Shown piece after piece: positions 23,601 through 34,200 of a stretch of 64,000 nt of DNA. Position numbers and translations under genes: made by a program. Location: assembly GCA_008729055.1 (NCBI GenBank), contig SDUX01000006.1:2406842-2470841 (forward strand), read 5' to 3'. The stretch's first letter is position 1. Every line of letters begins with the position of its first letter. The notes beneath the pieces are model-generated. The model saw only the letters and a list, made by a program, of their open reading frames with translations, was not told the origin of the DNA and did not search any database. This DNA comes from Pyropia haitanensis (lineage: Eukaryota > Rhodophyta > Bangiophyceae > Bangiales > Bangiaceae).

Positions 23601-24356
23601 ACGCTGGCGCCGCGGCGGGGGGCACCCCCCCCGGGAGGCGGACGTAAAAGTACGGCAGCACCCCGTGGAGGTGCACGCACGCCTTTTGGCCGCCGGGCGT
23701 CGCGCCAAAGACGCGGAGGACGGGCAGGCGGGTGCGAGGGGGGAGGCCGGGCGGGGGGGGGGGGGCGCCGGTTGCGCCGCCGCCGGCCCGCCGCCGCCGT
23801 GGTCGCCGCCGTCAGTGGCGGTGGTGGTGGCTAACGGTGGCGGGGGGCGGCCGCAGCGCGGCGGAGGGCGGCGGCAAAGGCGGGGGAGGGCGAGTGCGCC
23901 GCGGGCGGCGCCATGTAGTAGTCAATGTAGGTCACGCGCACGCTGATAAACGCCTGGGAAAGAGGCGGGGGGACGGAGGGAAAAGGCAAACCGTGGGCCA
24001 CGGCACAAGGCAGACGAGGCGCAGAAAACAGGCGCCATGGACACAGGGCGGCAGCCGTCAGCCCCTCTGCCTGCGCGTCGGCATGGCTCACCCCGCCAGC
24101 ACCACACCAAGCCGACCGGCACCCGTCTGGCAAAGAGGACGCCAGGCCACCACACCCCCTTCCCATCCAACACACTCCCCCACACTCCCCCGTCCCCAGC
24201 CCCGCCAGGCACACCAGCGCGTCCGCGACACGCGTCCATCGCCGCCCTCCCCTTCCCCCATACCCCCCCCCCCCCCATCCACCCGCCAAAACGCACCTCT
24301 GCAAAGCCCCCATCATCGGACCGCGACGACCGGGAGCCGCCCGCGCCCGTGCTCAT
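14322..24356 (-). CDS. REV3: DNA polymerase zeta catalytic subunit REV3
   Basis: REV3 is the B-family polymerase that extends past DNA lesions. The total is about 3,230 aa (human REV3L 3,130). A 20-codon first exon (24356-24297) joins to FISVRVTYIDYYMAPP, VFGATPGGQKACVHLHGVLP and PYEAHLGYVTQALIDARLAG, all REV3 N-terminal motifs, then LLWEEERQRRR. About 1,000 disordered residues follow. The polymerase part shows the NIVNLWRVLR-type region, LTRGSQLRVESM, motif A DFRSLYPSMIIAHN (near 16640), ARQFGLKMIANVTYGY, motif C YGDTDS (near 15730), KKRYAGMAYE and FDAKGIETVRRDSC. The C-terminus has the zinc pair RCRLC...VCDRC and the Fe-S cysteines CGQC...CVNVEC, where Pol31/POLD2 binds. Gly/Ala runs are inserted inside the catalytic region. 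The frame changes at homopolymers near 23845, 23517-23526, 22448-22455 and 22196-22209, and again near 18.6 kb. The identity is certain; the exact exon joins are not. Confidence 0.93.
16330..16412 (-). repeat. GCC/ACC microsatellite coding polyglycine inside REV3
   Basis: A near-pure CCGCCACC/CCGCCG array encodes about 20 consecutive Gly between motif A and the fingers helix of the polymerase. The corresponding human loop is short and not glycine-rich. Confidence 0.85.
22196..22209 (-). other. Frame break in a 14-nt G run of REV3
   Basis: The frame coding SELLSWMAANAGGG stops just beyond this run. The frame continuing MTPALATIVGAATQAL starts on its other side. It is one of several homopolymer breaks in REV3. 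Confidence 0.65.
23517..23526 (-). other. Frame break in a 10-nt G run of REV3
   Basis: The block LHGVLPYFYVRLPGG is in one frame and HVWDVYPVARRDMYGYH in another. In all REV3 proteins these blocks are adjacent. The run of ten G between them is the only plausible switch point apart from neighbouring GGN repeats. Confidence 0.65.
23954..24296 (-). other. Intron 1 of REV3
   Basis: On the minus strand the donor is GAG|GTGCGTTTTGG and the acceptor is CCGCCTCTTTCCCAG|GCG after a pyrimidine tract. The intron is 343 nt, phase 0. It joins MSTGAGGSRSSRSDDGGFAE to AFISVRVTYIDYY. The acceptor is well supported by homology; the donor and first exon are inferred. Confidence 0.6.
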
Positions 24357-25132
24357 CGGGACCCGCCGCGGCGGACGCCGCCCGCGGTGGTCGGTGACGG
24401 GCGGGGGAGGCGGGGGCGGGGGGGGGAGGGAACGGCGGCCCGCACAGCGGCCGCGCGGCACATGCCGGCCGTAGCGTCGGTGGGCGGCGGCGGCGGGTGG
24501 AGGGGGAAGCGGGCAGGGACGGAAAAGAGTGGAGTGGATGGGAAAAGAGACAAGGGCCGTCACGGCAGAGGGAGGGGGGCGTTGTGCGGCCCGTCCCACC
24601 GGCGGCAACGACGTTGCGGTCGACGCCGCCAGCGGTGCGTTGCCGATGGGCCCGCCGGAGGTGGGGCGCCTCCCCCCCCCCCGACGCTCACCCAAATGTA
24701 CCGCACCTCCCAAAAAGTTGTGCGCGGGAACATTCCCGTGCACGAACGGCGGTGCATCCTGGAGGGTGCCCGGTTCGTAAAGGCGGGAAACAGGCGCGGC
24801 GGCCAGTGGCCCACGCGGCGGCGGCAGCGGCGTTCCGCCGCGGTGGCCGCGGCGGCCACCGCCACCGCCCCCTTCGCCACCGGTACCACCATTGCGACCG
24901 CTGGCCCCCACTGCCAGCGCCGCCTTCATCGCCACTTCTACACCCGCAGGCATCATCCGCACTGCCTCTCGTCTCTCCGCCCCCTCTCCCCTCCTCCTCC
25001 GCCGCGGCGGCGTGTCCGTTGCGCCACGCTTCGTCCGCAGCCGCCCGGCGCCCTATCCGCGGCGCTACCCCTTCCCCCCACCACCATGAGCACCCCCTCC
25101 CTCCCCCCCCTCCGCCCACTGCTCCTACCACG
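24357..25132. promoter_or_regulatory. Shared divergent promoter region of REV3 and RNASEH2B
   Basis: About 780 bp separate the start codons of two head-to-head genes. The strand bias is G-rich next to REV3 and C-rich next to RNASEH2B. I see no TATA box. Frames here are short and unlike any protein. Confidence 0.5.
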
Positions 25133-25551
25133 ATGCCTCCTCCCCCCCCCGGTTCCCCCCCCCCTCCGCCCTTGGCGCTCACCCGCCTGCCGGCGCCCGT
25201 CCCCCCCCACCTCTTCCTCCTCACCCCCCCTCCCCCCCAGCGGCACCCCCCCCCACCCCCCCCGGCCGCTCATCGTGCACCTCGCGGTGCTCACCCCCCC
25301 CTACGGATGCTCCCTCGCGACCGCCCCCCCCCCGGGCGCCTCTCCCCCGGTGGCCTCACCGCCCTCACCGTCACCGACGCGCTCGCCGCGCTGCTGCCGC
25401 TCCTCCCCGACACCGTATTTGTGCCGCCCGCCGATGTGCTTGGCGCCGCCGCCGCCGCGGCGGTCGACCCGGCCACGTGGCCACTCATTGCCGACGTGCG
25501 GACGGTGGGGGGGGACGGCGCGGGGGTGGCTACGGCGGCCGATGGCGGCGA

Positions 25552-25594
<43 letters not shown>

Positions 25595-26118
25595 GCCATT
25601 GCCGCCGCGGCGGCCACCCCGCCCGACGAGCCGCCTCTACTCGTCGTCCGCGTGAGCGCGGCCAAGGCCGCCCGCTACCTCCGCGCCCGCGTCGAGGCGG
25701 TGCGGGCGGCCGGCTCGGCCGCCGCCGCCGCCGCCGGCCCCGCGTCGCCGCCCATGGCCTGGGCCGACGCCGCGGCGGTGGTGGCCGACGTGGTGGGGGG
25801 GGTGTGGGGGGAGCGCCTGCGGTCGTGGGGCGCCGCCGCCGCCGCGGCGGATGCGGAGGTGGGAGGAGGGATGACGCCGGCCGAGCGCCGCGCGTACGAT
25901 GACCTGGTTGGCGACGCCGTTGCCGGGGGGGGGGGGGAGGGGGGGCGCCGCCGCCGCCGCCGCTGTCGCCGAGGCCCCCCGCGGGCACGGCGGCGGCGGG
26001 GGCCAAGGCGGGGAAGGCGCGGGCGCCGGCCAAGCGGTCCGCGGCGGCTGCGGCGCTGGGGCGGGTAGACCGCACGGGCATGCGGTCGATGCGGTCGTAC
26101 TTTGGGAAGAAGAGCTAG
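25133..26118 (+). CDS. RNASEH2B: Ribonuclease H2 subunit B
   Basis: The B subunit scaffolds RNase H2, which removes ribonucleotides and RNA-DNA hybrids, and it tethers the enzyme to PCNA. About 328 aa is expected (human 312). N-terminal strands read PVPPHLFLLTPPP and, in a second frame, PLIVHLAVLTPPYGCSLAT. Back in the first frame, GGLTALTVTDALAALLPLLP and FVPPADVL match the triple-barrel region. VSAAKAARYLRARVEAVRAA matches the helix that follows. After a G run (25927-25936) the end shifts frame again to AAAAALGRVDRTGMRSM then RSYFGKKS and TAG at 26116-26118. This is a clear PCNA-interacting (PIP-box) tail, like KVDKSGMKSIDTFFG in human. The start at 25133 is chosen because it is in frame with the first strand; an ATG at 25086 is in another frame. 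C runs near 25248-25262 and 25329-25337 break the frame. Confidence 0.82.
25927..25936 (+). other. Frame break in a 10-nt G run of RNASEH2B
   Basis: Before the run the frame codes AYDDLVGDAVAG. After it, the PIP-box tail is in another frame. A change of one or two bases would join them. Confidence 0.65.
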
Positions 26119-26531
26119 GCGGGCGGGTGGCGGCGGTGGGGCGGGGCGCTGGCGGCACGCGGGGGGGGGGGGGGGGAGGGACGGCGTGGTGGGGGGGGGG
26201 GGGGGAGGGACGGCGTGGCGGCGGGGGGGCGTCAGCGGGCTCTGACTCGGGGGGGGGGGGGGTGCCAAGGACGGGAAGAAAAGAGAAGGGGCGCGCGGCA
26301 CACGCACGCAGGCCCCGCTTCTCGGTCCGCACCCCCTAAGCACAAGTCCCGGATCCCTCCGCCCCTACAAAAATGCGCAATCAAACGCTGCCGAGCGGGC
26401 TAGCTGCCTCGCTGCGGCGACCCCCTCGGCCCCCTCGCCTTCCGCTGCCTATCCTCACCTCACCTACCCATCCCCTAGTCTATCTTCACCCCCACGCCGG
26501 CGCCGCCTTGGCCACTGCAGCGCGGTGCGCC
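26119..26531. other. Convergent intergenic with long G runs
   Basis: About 410 bp between the ends of RNASEH2B and the LRR-PAQR gene. It holds two near-identical G-run segments (GGGGGGAGGGACGGCGTGG at about 26170 and 26200). No gene is seen. Confidence 0.5.
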
Positions 26532-28810
26532 TCACCTTGCCACCGCCGACACAACGTCGGCCACCGCCCCCCCCCCTCCCCCCCGCACAACGTACAGGTA
26601 CACAGCCCCAAAATGGAGCCCCGCCGCGAGCATCACCCACATGTGCCACGCGACGTGGAACGCCGGGCTCTTGCGCCCGCGGATGTAAAACGGGACGCCC
26701 GCTGAGTACGCGACCCCCCCCCAAAAGAGCAGCCGCAAGCACCCGGCGGGCATCGACTCGAGCAGCGCGCGGCCCGACAGGAGGACGAGCCACCCCATCA
26801 GCAACGAAAAGCCCGACCGCGTCGCCTGGCTCGTCGGCCCAAACGCGCCCAGGTTCATCGCCACCCCGGCCACCGCAAACGCCCAGATGCCCGCCAGCAG
26901 GATGCCCCCGTGGACGCCCACGGTGGTGGACAGGCCGGGCATGTGCGCGACCGCGGCGGCGGCGACGGACGCCACCGAGGGTGGGGGGAAGCCGGCGGCC
27001 AGCGACGGCCCACCGGGGAGGGAGGCCCGCAGGGCGGCCCAGATGGAGCCGCCCAGCGGGGCGGCCGCCGCCGCCGTCGCCGTTGCGCGCACCGCCGCGG
27101 CGGTGGCGGCCGCCACGGCAGATGGGCTCGGGCAGGCGGTCCCCGCGGCGGCGGCAACGACGCCCACCCGCGCCGCCGCCGGTGCGGCCCCGTCGCCAGC
27201 CAGCCCACACGCCGCGGCCGCAGCAGTGGCGGCGACCGCCGCGGCGGCAGCGGCGGCGGCCCCCCCCGCCGGCGGTGCGGGCTCTGGCACCCACAAGTAC
27301 CGCGCAAGAAACGGGCTGTACGTGCCCGCAATGAGCACGAAAATGGCGCAGTGGTCGAGTACGCGCAGCACCCGCTTGGCGCGCGCCATCCGGTGGAGGC
27401 TGTGGTAGAGGCTGGACGCGGCGAGCATAAAGCACAGCGACGCCACGTACACGCCGACCGCCGCGCGGACGCGGAGGGGCAACGCCACCGCGACGGCCTC
27501 GGAGAGCATCGGCACCGCCGCGGCGACCGCGGCGAGCAGCCCCACCCCGTGGGTGACCGAGTTGAGCACCTCGGACAGCACGTGGTTGCCGTCCGCGTGG
27601 AGGGTGACACCCCGCGCCCCCGCCGCGCGGCTGAGCAGCGACACGCCCCGCTGGCCGAGGCTGTTGTTCTCCACCATCAGGTCGACGAGGCCGCTGCCGC
27701 AACAGCTGCACGAAAAGGACCCCGGATCGGCAAAGAGGCTCGCCGCCGCTGCGGGGACGGCGCCAACCGCCGATACGGCGGCGGACATGGCCGCCGACGC
27801 GGCCGCCGAGGCGGCGAGCGTCCGCTGCGTCGGCGACGGCGGCTGGCCGCCGCGGCCGCCGTCCGCGGCCGCCCACCCCACCGGTCGTGGGCGGCTGGGC
27901 TTGGCGGGTGCCGCGGCGCCCTCCTCAAAGTCGAGGCTCTCGTCGAGGAAGCTGTCGTCCCCGAGAGCGGCCCCCTCCCGCAGCATCTCCGCCGCCGCCT
28001 CGGCCGCCGCGGCGGTCGTCAGGCCCAGACTCCGCGTCGACGCAGACGTCACCAGCGGGTCGTCCGCCTCGGCATCGACCGCCGTCGCCGCCGCCGCTGC
28101 CGCGCCCTCCGCGTCGACACCCGCGGCGCTACCGGCGGCGCCACCCGATGGCGGCGCCCCCAGCGACGCACCCCCCCCCCCCGCGCCACCCCCCCAACGC
28201 CGCCAGCCACCGTCTTGCCACCCTCCCGGTGGGCGAGCGCGACAACCATCGCCGCGGCGCCCGCCTCACCCACCCGGTTGGAGCTGACGTCGAGCGCACG
28301 GATGACCAGGTTCCCCCGCAGCGCGCGCATCAGCACGCCCACCCCCTCATCGCCCAGCACGTTGTGGCTAACGTCGAGGCCGACGAGGCGGCCCGCGACG
28401 GCGGGCACGGCGAGGAGCCCCGCCAGCAGCGGCGCCGCGAGCGGTGACAGCCGCAGGCCCGCCAGCACCAGCACCGTCACCTGCGGCGCGGCGCCCGCGG
28501 CGAGGAGCTCCACCAGCGGCAGCAGCGCGGGCACGCCCGCGCCGCCGCCCGACGCGGCCGCCGCGCCGGCGGGCGCCGACACGACCAGCGTCGGGGAGCG
28601 GGTGTAGAGGCAGACCGCCGCGGCGGGGTTGACCGCCACCCCGTGCGCGACGCACAGCCGGTGGTACTCGGCGTACGCGTCGGGCGCGTCGACGGCGCCG
28701 GCGCGGAGGGCGGTGAGGGCGGCGACGGAGGCGGGGGTGGGCGTCCAGGGGGGGGGGGGGGCGCCCCGCCGGCGGGTGAGGCGGACGCTCAGGGGGCGGC
28801 GGGTCGCCAT
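26532..28810 (-). CDS. Leucine-rich repeat / PAQR (hemolysin III-type) fusion membrane protein
   Basis: Two minus-strand frames join into about 759 aa. The start at 28810 (MATRRPLSVRLTRRRG) leads into RNI-type leucine-rich repeats, LVGLDVSHNVLGDEGVGVLM and IRALDVSSNRVGEAGAAAMV. After a disordered linker comes one more repeat-like unit (LMVENNSLGQRGVSLLSRA). The rest is a seven-helix PAQR domain: VLSEVLNSVTHGVG, SSLYHSLHRM, LDHCAIFVLIAGTYSPF, and near the end HVAWHMWV. The His/Asp residues of these motifs form the metal site of PAQR and adiponectin receptors, which act as hydrolases or receptors; bacterial hemolysin III is the distant namesake. An Ala/Pro-rich loop of about 100 residues follows helix 3. 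The frame changes in a 12-nt G run at 28171-28182. Specific function is unknown. Confidence 0.85.
28171..28182 (-). other. Frame break in a 12-nt G run of the LRR-PAQR gene
   Basis: The LRR frame (GGVGGVARGGG) and the downstream frame (ASLGAPPSGGAAGSAAGVD) meet at twelve G. The second frame stays open upstream to this run and no further homology lies on either side, so this run is the likely join. Confidence 0.65.
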
Positions 28811-29667
28811 GGCGGGGGGAAGGGGGGGGTGGGGGGGGAGGCACCAAGCGGGCGATGAGGGGGGTGCAACGGGTGGAGGAGGTGGGACGGGGAGAGGGCA
28901 GCGGATGGGGGAGGGCCGACGCAAACGGGAACCCCGCTGGGGAGGATAAATGAGTGACGGTGTGGGACGGCGGCAGGGGGCAGCACCAAGGCAGAGGGGG
29001 GCGCGGCCAGGACAGAGAGACGACCAGCGGGGGGCCTCCCCCGGCGCCCCGCCGTGACCCGCAACAGGCGGCACCAGCAGGGACGTCGTCGTCGCCTCCC
29101 CGCCCTCCCCAACCCCCCTCGCCGCCCACAGGCGCCGCCGGCGCACGTGGCGACCGAGACAGGCGCGGAACGCACGGACAGACAGGCAGACAGGCGGGCG
29201 GGCCGCGGCCGGCACGCGGGGGCAGCGGGCGCCCCCTCCCCAGCGCGGCGGCTCTGCTGTCACGGAGAGGGAGGGCTGGCCCGAGCGGGTGGCCGCCGGC
29301 CACCGTGGAGGTGCAGAGGAGGGGGGGGGACCGCGGCGGGGGTGGTTGGTTGCTGTGTGGGCCGCGCGTTTCGCTGACGCGGCGGGCCGCTGTGCTCTCA
29401 GTGAATTGCACGTCACGACAGGGGATGTAGATCCCGATGAAATCGTCAATCAAGTAAATACACCCCAGAGTGATGCATTGGATGCACAAGGACGCGTCCG
29501 TTGTTCTCCCGGTCCCCTTCAGAGCGCCGCGCACCCGTCGTCGCGGGTTCCATCCACGGGGAAGCGCCATCGCGCCGACCGCCGCCAGGTCCGCGCCATC
29601 GCGCCCCCTCCCCCCCCCCCCCCGTTCATCGCGTCCCTTTTGGCCGCTTCACCGCCCGGCCGCGCCG
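28811..29667. other. 5' flank of the LRR-PAQR gene and 3' flank of the VTC1-like gene
   Basis: About 860 bp. A less GC-rich patch (29400-29470, GATCCCGATGAAATCGTC) and C runs are present. Frames are short on both strands, and nothing recognisable was found. Confidence 0.5.
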
Positions 29668-31237
29668 CTACTGGTCGCTCGTGCCGCCGTAGAGCTGAGC
29701 CCGCGTGCGGAAGCCAAACTGCTGGCCTGACGCGATCGCATACACGATGATAGTCAGCATCATGATAACAAATGCGGCTACGACAATGGCGGGCGCGTTC
29801 GGGGACTCCCACGTTTCCGGGTCATCTGTGACGGACAGCAGTGCCTTGCGGCGGAGGTGGAACTGGCGCAGGCCGTAGAGCGCAAAGAAGAGGCCCATCA
29901 GCCACGCGATCGCGACGACGATGAGGCGGTAGGGGAAGCCGTCGTCGTGGAAAAAGGTGAGCGCAATCGTGCCGAGCGCACCCAAGTTGAGCGTCGTCCA
30001 GATCCACTGTTGAGGATGGGAGGAGAGGGGCAGGAGCGGAAGAGAAGCGTGGGAGAGACGGGAAAAGAGCCTCACGGGAAGCGAGGCTGACAGAAATGCC
30101 GCCAGGAAAGAGTTAGAATTGGATGCGGTCGCTGGCGTCACGCATTCCCCGTTGGCCGCTCCCGCAACGCAACGGCTGGTCGGCGGAAACAAGCACCCAC
30201 GGAGAGGCCACCCAACATACCTTGAAGAAGGTACGCTCCGAGCTCAGAGCTGAGGCAAGAGACAGCGCAGGACGGTTGCAAGAAACGCATTCACAGCAGC
30301 AGCCATGGCAAAGGGTGTGAATGACAACAATCCAGACGTGGTCAGTCAACCAACCCAACACAGCCAGCACGCAACGCCCCCCATCCCGCCCCCCCCAGCG
30401 ATCCTGCGCCCCGTCCCCGGCGCCCTGCTACGTACCCGTCTTCATGTAATCCTTGATCTTCTTTTGCAGCTCCTTCTTCTCCTTGGCCGCCCTGGCCTCC
30501 TCCTTGGCCTCGTCATCAACCGCCTTGCCCGGCTTTTCGGGCTCGTCCATGGCCAGCCGCGTGTCCGCGCCGAGCCGTTCGGCGGTCTGCTGCCGCGCCA
30601 GCTCCAGCGCCGCCCATTCACCCGGCCCGGGCGGCGGCCGCGGGCTCGACAGCTTGTGCATCAGCCGCGCGCGGCCCGTCTCACTACGGTGCATGCTGCT
30701 GTCACCGCGCCGCAGCGCGCTGCCGACGCGGAGAAAGCTGCCCGCGCCGCCGACGCCGCTGCCGCCGCCGCCGATGCCGCTACCGCCGCCGCCGACGCCG
30801 CTACCGCCGCCGCCGACGCCGCCATCGCCCCCACCGCCGACGCCGCCCCCGCCGCCGCCATCGTTGCCGCGATCACCCACATCGCCGCCGCCGGCGTTCA
30901 CATCAGGGATGGACAACGTCGGCCACAGGGTGGAGCCCCCCGTGGCACTCGCGGAGCCCCCCCCCGTGCGCATCGCCGGCAGGTCCGCGACGGCGCCACT
31001 ATCGCCCTTGCGGATCCCCGACACGGGCGGCGGTGCCGCCGTCACCGCGGCGGCAGCAGCGGGTGCTCCGCCCGGGACGCCCGAGGAGCCCCCTCCAGAG
31101 GCGACCGCCGCCATGGGCCCAGACCTGCCGCCGCTCATGTCGCGGTCGGCCATGCCGCGCGGGAGGAACGCGCGCGCGCGGGAGGGGCGGCTAGCGGTCG
31201 AGTCGTGCTGGCCTTCGTCCAGCGTCGGGGTGTCCAT
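29668..31237 (-). CDS. VTC1-like DUF202 membrane protein, three exons
   Basis: Exons 31237-30436, 30249-30221 and 30006-29668 give 389 aa. Exon 1 (267 codons plus one base) is disordered: Gly/Ser repeats, then a basic-acidic helix ending AKEKKELQKKIKDYMKT. The 29-nt exon 2 codes ALSSERTFFK. Exon 3 continues WIWTTLNLGALGTIALTFF, LIVVAIAWLMGLFFALYGL and IVVAAFVIMMLTIIVYAI, three membrane helices. ERTFFKWIWTTLNLGALG matches the start of yeast Vtc1 (NERTFLSWLNFTVMLGGLG). Vtc1 is the membrane ring of the vacuolar transporter chaperone complex that makes polyphosphate and moves it into the vacuole. Both introns have GT-AG ends and keep the frame, so this is strong evidence for the model. Unlike yeast Vtc1 (129 aa) it has a long N-terminal extension but no SPX domain. 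Confidence 0.85.
30007..30220 (-). other. Intron 2 of the VTC1-like gene
   Basis: 214 nt. Donor TTCAAG|GTATGT; acceptor CCATCCTCAACAG|TGG. Phase 0. Splicing joins ERTFFK to WIWTTLNLG. Confidence 0.8.
30250..30435 (-). other. Intron 1 of the VTC1-like gene
   Basis: 186 nt. Donor AAGACGG|GTACGT; acceptor CTCTTGCCTCAG|CTCTGAGC. Phase 1. It joins KDYMKT to ALSSERTFFK. Confidence 0.78.
30755..30860 (-). repeat. 18-bp in-frame tandem repeat in VTC1-like exon 1
   Basis: The plus strand repeats CCGCCGCCGACGCCGCTA. The minus strand reads GGGGSGVGGGGSG. Its 18-bp period keeps the frame. Confidence 0.8.
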
Positions 31238-34200
31238 GGCGGGGGTTATGGAAGGAGGGGGGCGGTAGAACTAGGGACGCCACGGCACGGGTGACGCACC
31301 GGCACCGAAGAGAGGGGGGGAAGACCAGACCGCCGCCACGGGCGCGCTGCGCAAGCAAAAGAACCTTGTCGGCCGCCTGGTGTGGGGGGGCGCGGTGTTG
31401 CCGGGGGGTGGGAAGGCCGGCCCGCGCCGCGCCACGCCGCCGGCCCACGAGTTTAGTATGCGCGGACACCCCAGCGGGAAAGGCCCCCCTCACGCCGCGA
31501 GACCTCTCTCACCCGCGCAAGGGCGCCCACACCGACACCAGGGACACGCCAACATGCGTTGGTTGTGGTTGGCAAGGGAACCTCGCTAGATAGCTCTGCG
31601 AGTAGGCGCCCCCGCGCGAGGCCGTCAGTTTCTCGCGCCCCAAGCGCGAACAAGGGCGCCCCCGGCCTTGAGCAGATTGGCAAGGCACCGTATCCTACTG
31701 TATTCACGCCGTTCAGCAAACCCCGTCCCAACCCCAATCAGTCTATGGTCGACCTCTCGGGCCAAGTAGCCGCGCCCCCATGAGGGGCCGAAACGCCCCA
31801 GCGAGCGGCAATCCCGTCGGCGGGAAGGCCCCTAGCTAGCAAGCTAGTCTGGACGGCCCACTCAGATTTACCTGGGCGACCTTACTCAGATTTCTTTGGA
31901 TCTGATGGCGCGCGATGGCACGTGCACCCCCCGTCTCCACCACCCTGCCGTGGACTCACGCGGTGGCAGACGGGTCGGGTGGACAGCAGACAGACCCCTA
32001 CTTCCATGGGGTGCGTCGGCCCGCCGTTCTCCGGTGCGTTGCGTGGCCGATGATCCAGTGGATGAACGCCAGACGTCACTGCAATGGCCTTTGGGGCGCC
32101 TTCCTGACCAGAGGCTGGGAGCACCCCCCCGCCTTCCGCCCGCAGAATCGCGACGGGTGTCCCCATTAGTCCCGCAAGGCCCACGTGTCCTGAAAGAGCG
32201 ACCGCCGGCCCGGCGGTGGTGGCCTCGCTTGGTGAAGGGGAGCGCCCCGCCCGAGGGGTCGGCCATAGAAAGGGCGGCCGGGTTGGCTGACGCGCCTGAC
32301 ACCCAACCCACCGCGCGGGCCACCTCCGCTACAGGTGTACAGCATGTCACTCCTCGGGGCTGAACGCCCCCCCAGCACAGCGCGTCTGGACGCAATGAGG
32401 GGACGGTGTGTCGCAAACGGCGCCCACGGTCAACAACGGTGAAAATCCGGGGAGGCGCCTTGCCAGCCAGTCCTTTCTCCCCCCCTCACTGCGCGTGGGT
32501 GTGCCCTTGCGCCCCTCTGGACAGCTGTCCCCGCAACGCACAGGAGTCTTCCTGTAGCCCAGCACCTGTTCCGCGGGAACACCCGTACAGCGCTACCCGG
32601 CGCCGCTAGCCGGGGCTCGCCCCTGCCCCGGGACGGTGCGCGGTGACCAGAGGGGGGGGTGGCCGTTGTGCCACGCACACCCAAAACCCCGCTGCAATGC
32701 CAGCTGGCGGGGGCAGCCATCCGTTTTGGTATGCGTGGCGGTGCGTTGGCCCGCGCCGTCCCGTGGGGAGTGGTCGCTGCTCGGGGACGGCAATGCGAAG
32801 ACGCGCCGGGCGTGTGCGCTGCGCCATGACGGGTGTCGTTTGACCCACCCCCCAGCGCATCGCCTCACGAGGAAGGATGGACCGGGGTAGACGAAAACGG
32901 TTGGTCATGTCGGATGGCCGCACGCCCGCGGCGCCTCGTGGCTTTGGCAACGGTGCGCCAAGAACGGTGCACGCTGTACCGACGACGTTGGCAGCGGCCG
33001 ACCGAGTACGGCGGAAGGGGAGCTTGCGGGTGCGCCTCGGCGGGTGCCGGCGCAGGAGTTTGGGGGCAGGACCGCCTCGGGGGGGCGCGGGAATGACAGA
33101 GGAGCTTCCGTCGCGCAGTGTCAGGGGGGTCTCTCCGGGACTTTGATAATTGAGAGAGACGGGCGCACGACGTGTTGGCCAGCGGCAGCCACTCGCGGCA
33201 CCGCTGGTCCTGGCCGCGGTCGTCCCAGCCGTAGGGCCACCCCCCACTCGTCGCCCTTCTCCATCCTGCCACAGCTGTCCCCCCCCTCTGCCTCCCCTCT
33301 CCAGCATGCGCCGGGGGACACTACACAGCGGCCAGCACACCCCGACGTCTGTTCATCATCGCCAGCGCCGGCCAGATTGGTTCTCACGGCTCGGCTTTGC
33401 CACCGTCGAGCGCCAGCGGCAGCACCCCCCCCACGATGGCTCCCCTGAGAAGCCCCGTCCCCCCGCTCTCCCCCGGACTCCGCAATCCGGACCGCGACGC
33501 GAACCAGGTCCTGGGAGGCCACAAAGCATGCCGACGTGGCCGTATTGACAGCCGCCAACTGGGTACCCGCAGCGTCGCCCGCGCCAATGACCATGAGCAG
33601 GAAGAGGGAGAGCGGCCCGTGACCCGACCAGGAGGTCTCGGCCGGTCGCCCCGGTGTCGGCGTTTAGGCTCGGCCGCATCGTACGGCTACGCCGTGTGCT
33701 GCGCGTGGGCCGTTTCACCGACGGCCGCGCGCGAATGGCGGCCAGGTGGCGAGTCACAGCGGATGGCTGACGAGCTTGACTGGAAGACGAGGGGGCTGCT
33801 GAGCCAGCAGCGGGGCGAGCGGATGGCGCTCCCAGCAAACGGGACCAAAGAAGGATGCTTGGTGGTTGGGAGGGGCGCCCGCCGCGCCACCGCCGCTGGC
33901 GTCGCCCGCGCCGCAGACGGGGAGTGAGGGGAGCCGACAGGGACGCCCCCGCCGGCGGTGGCCGCGCCAGCCCCCTTCCTGCCACCATCACCGTCGACGC
34001 CACCGCAGGCGCCGCCGCCGCCGCTACCACCCGCCGCCACTACCCCGGCTGGCAGGCAACTGCAAGGGTAGCGTAGCCCGCGGTGGCCACCTACAGGGCC
34101 GCCACCACCACCACCAGCTGTGCGTGCCGCAAACGTCCGCAGTGACGGCTGCGCTGTTTGCCGGCCGCCGCGCATAGAATAGCCTGGATGGCAGCAGCGT

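Noticed and set aside
26532..28810. Reading the PAQR domain as a bacterial hemolysin toxin
   Set aside because: The name hemolysin III is historical. The His/Asp motifs and seven helices fit the eukaryotic PAQR receptor/hydrolase family.
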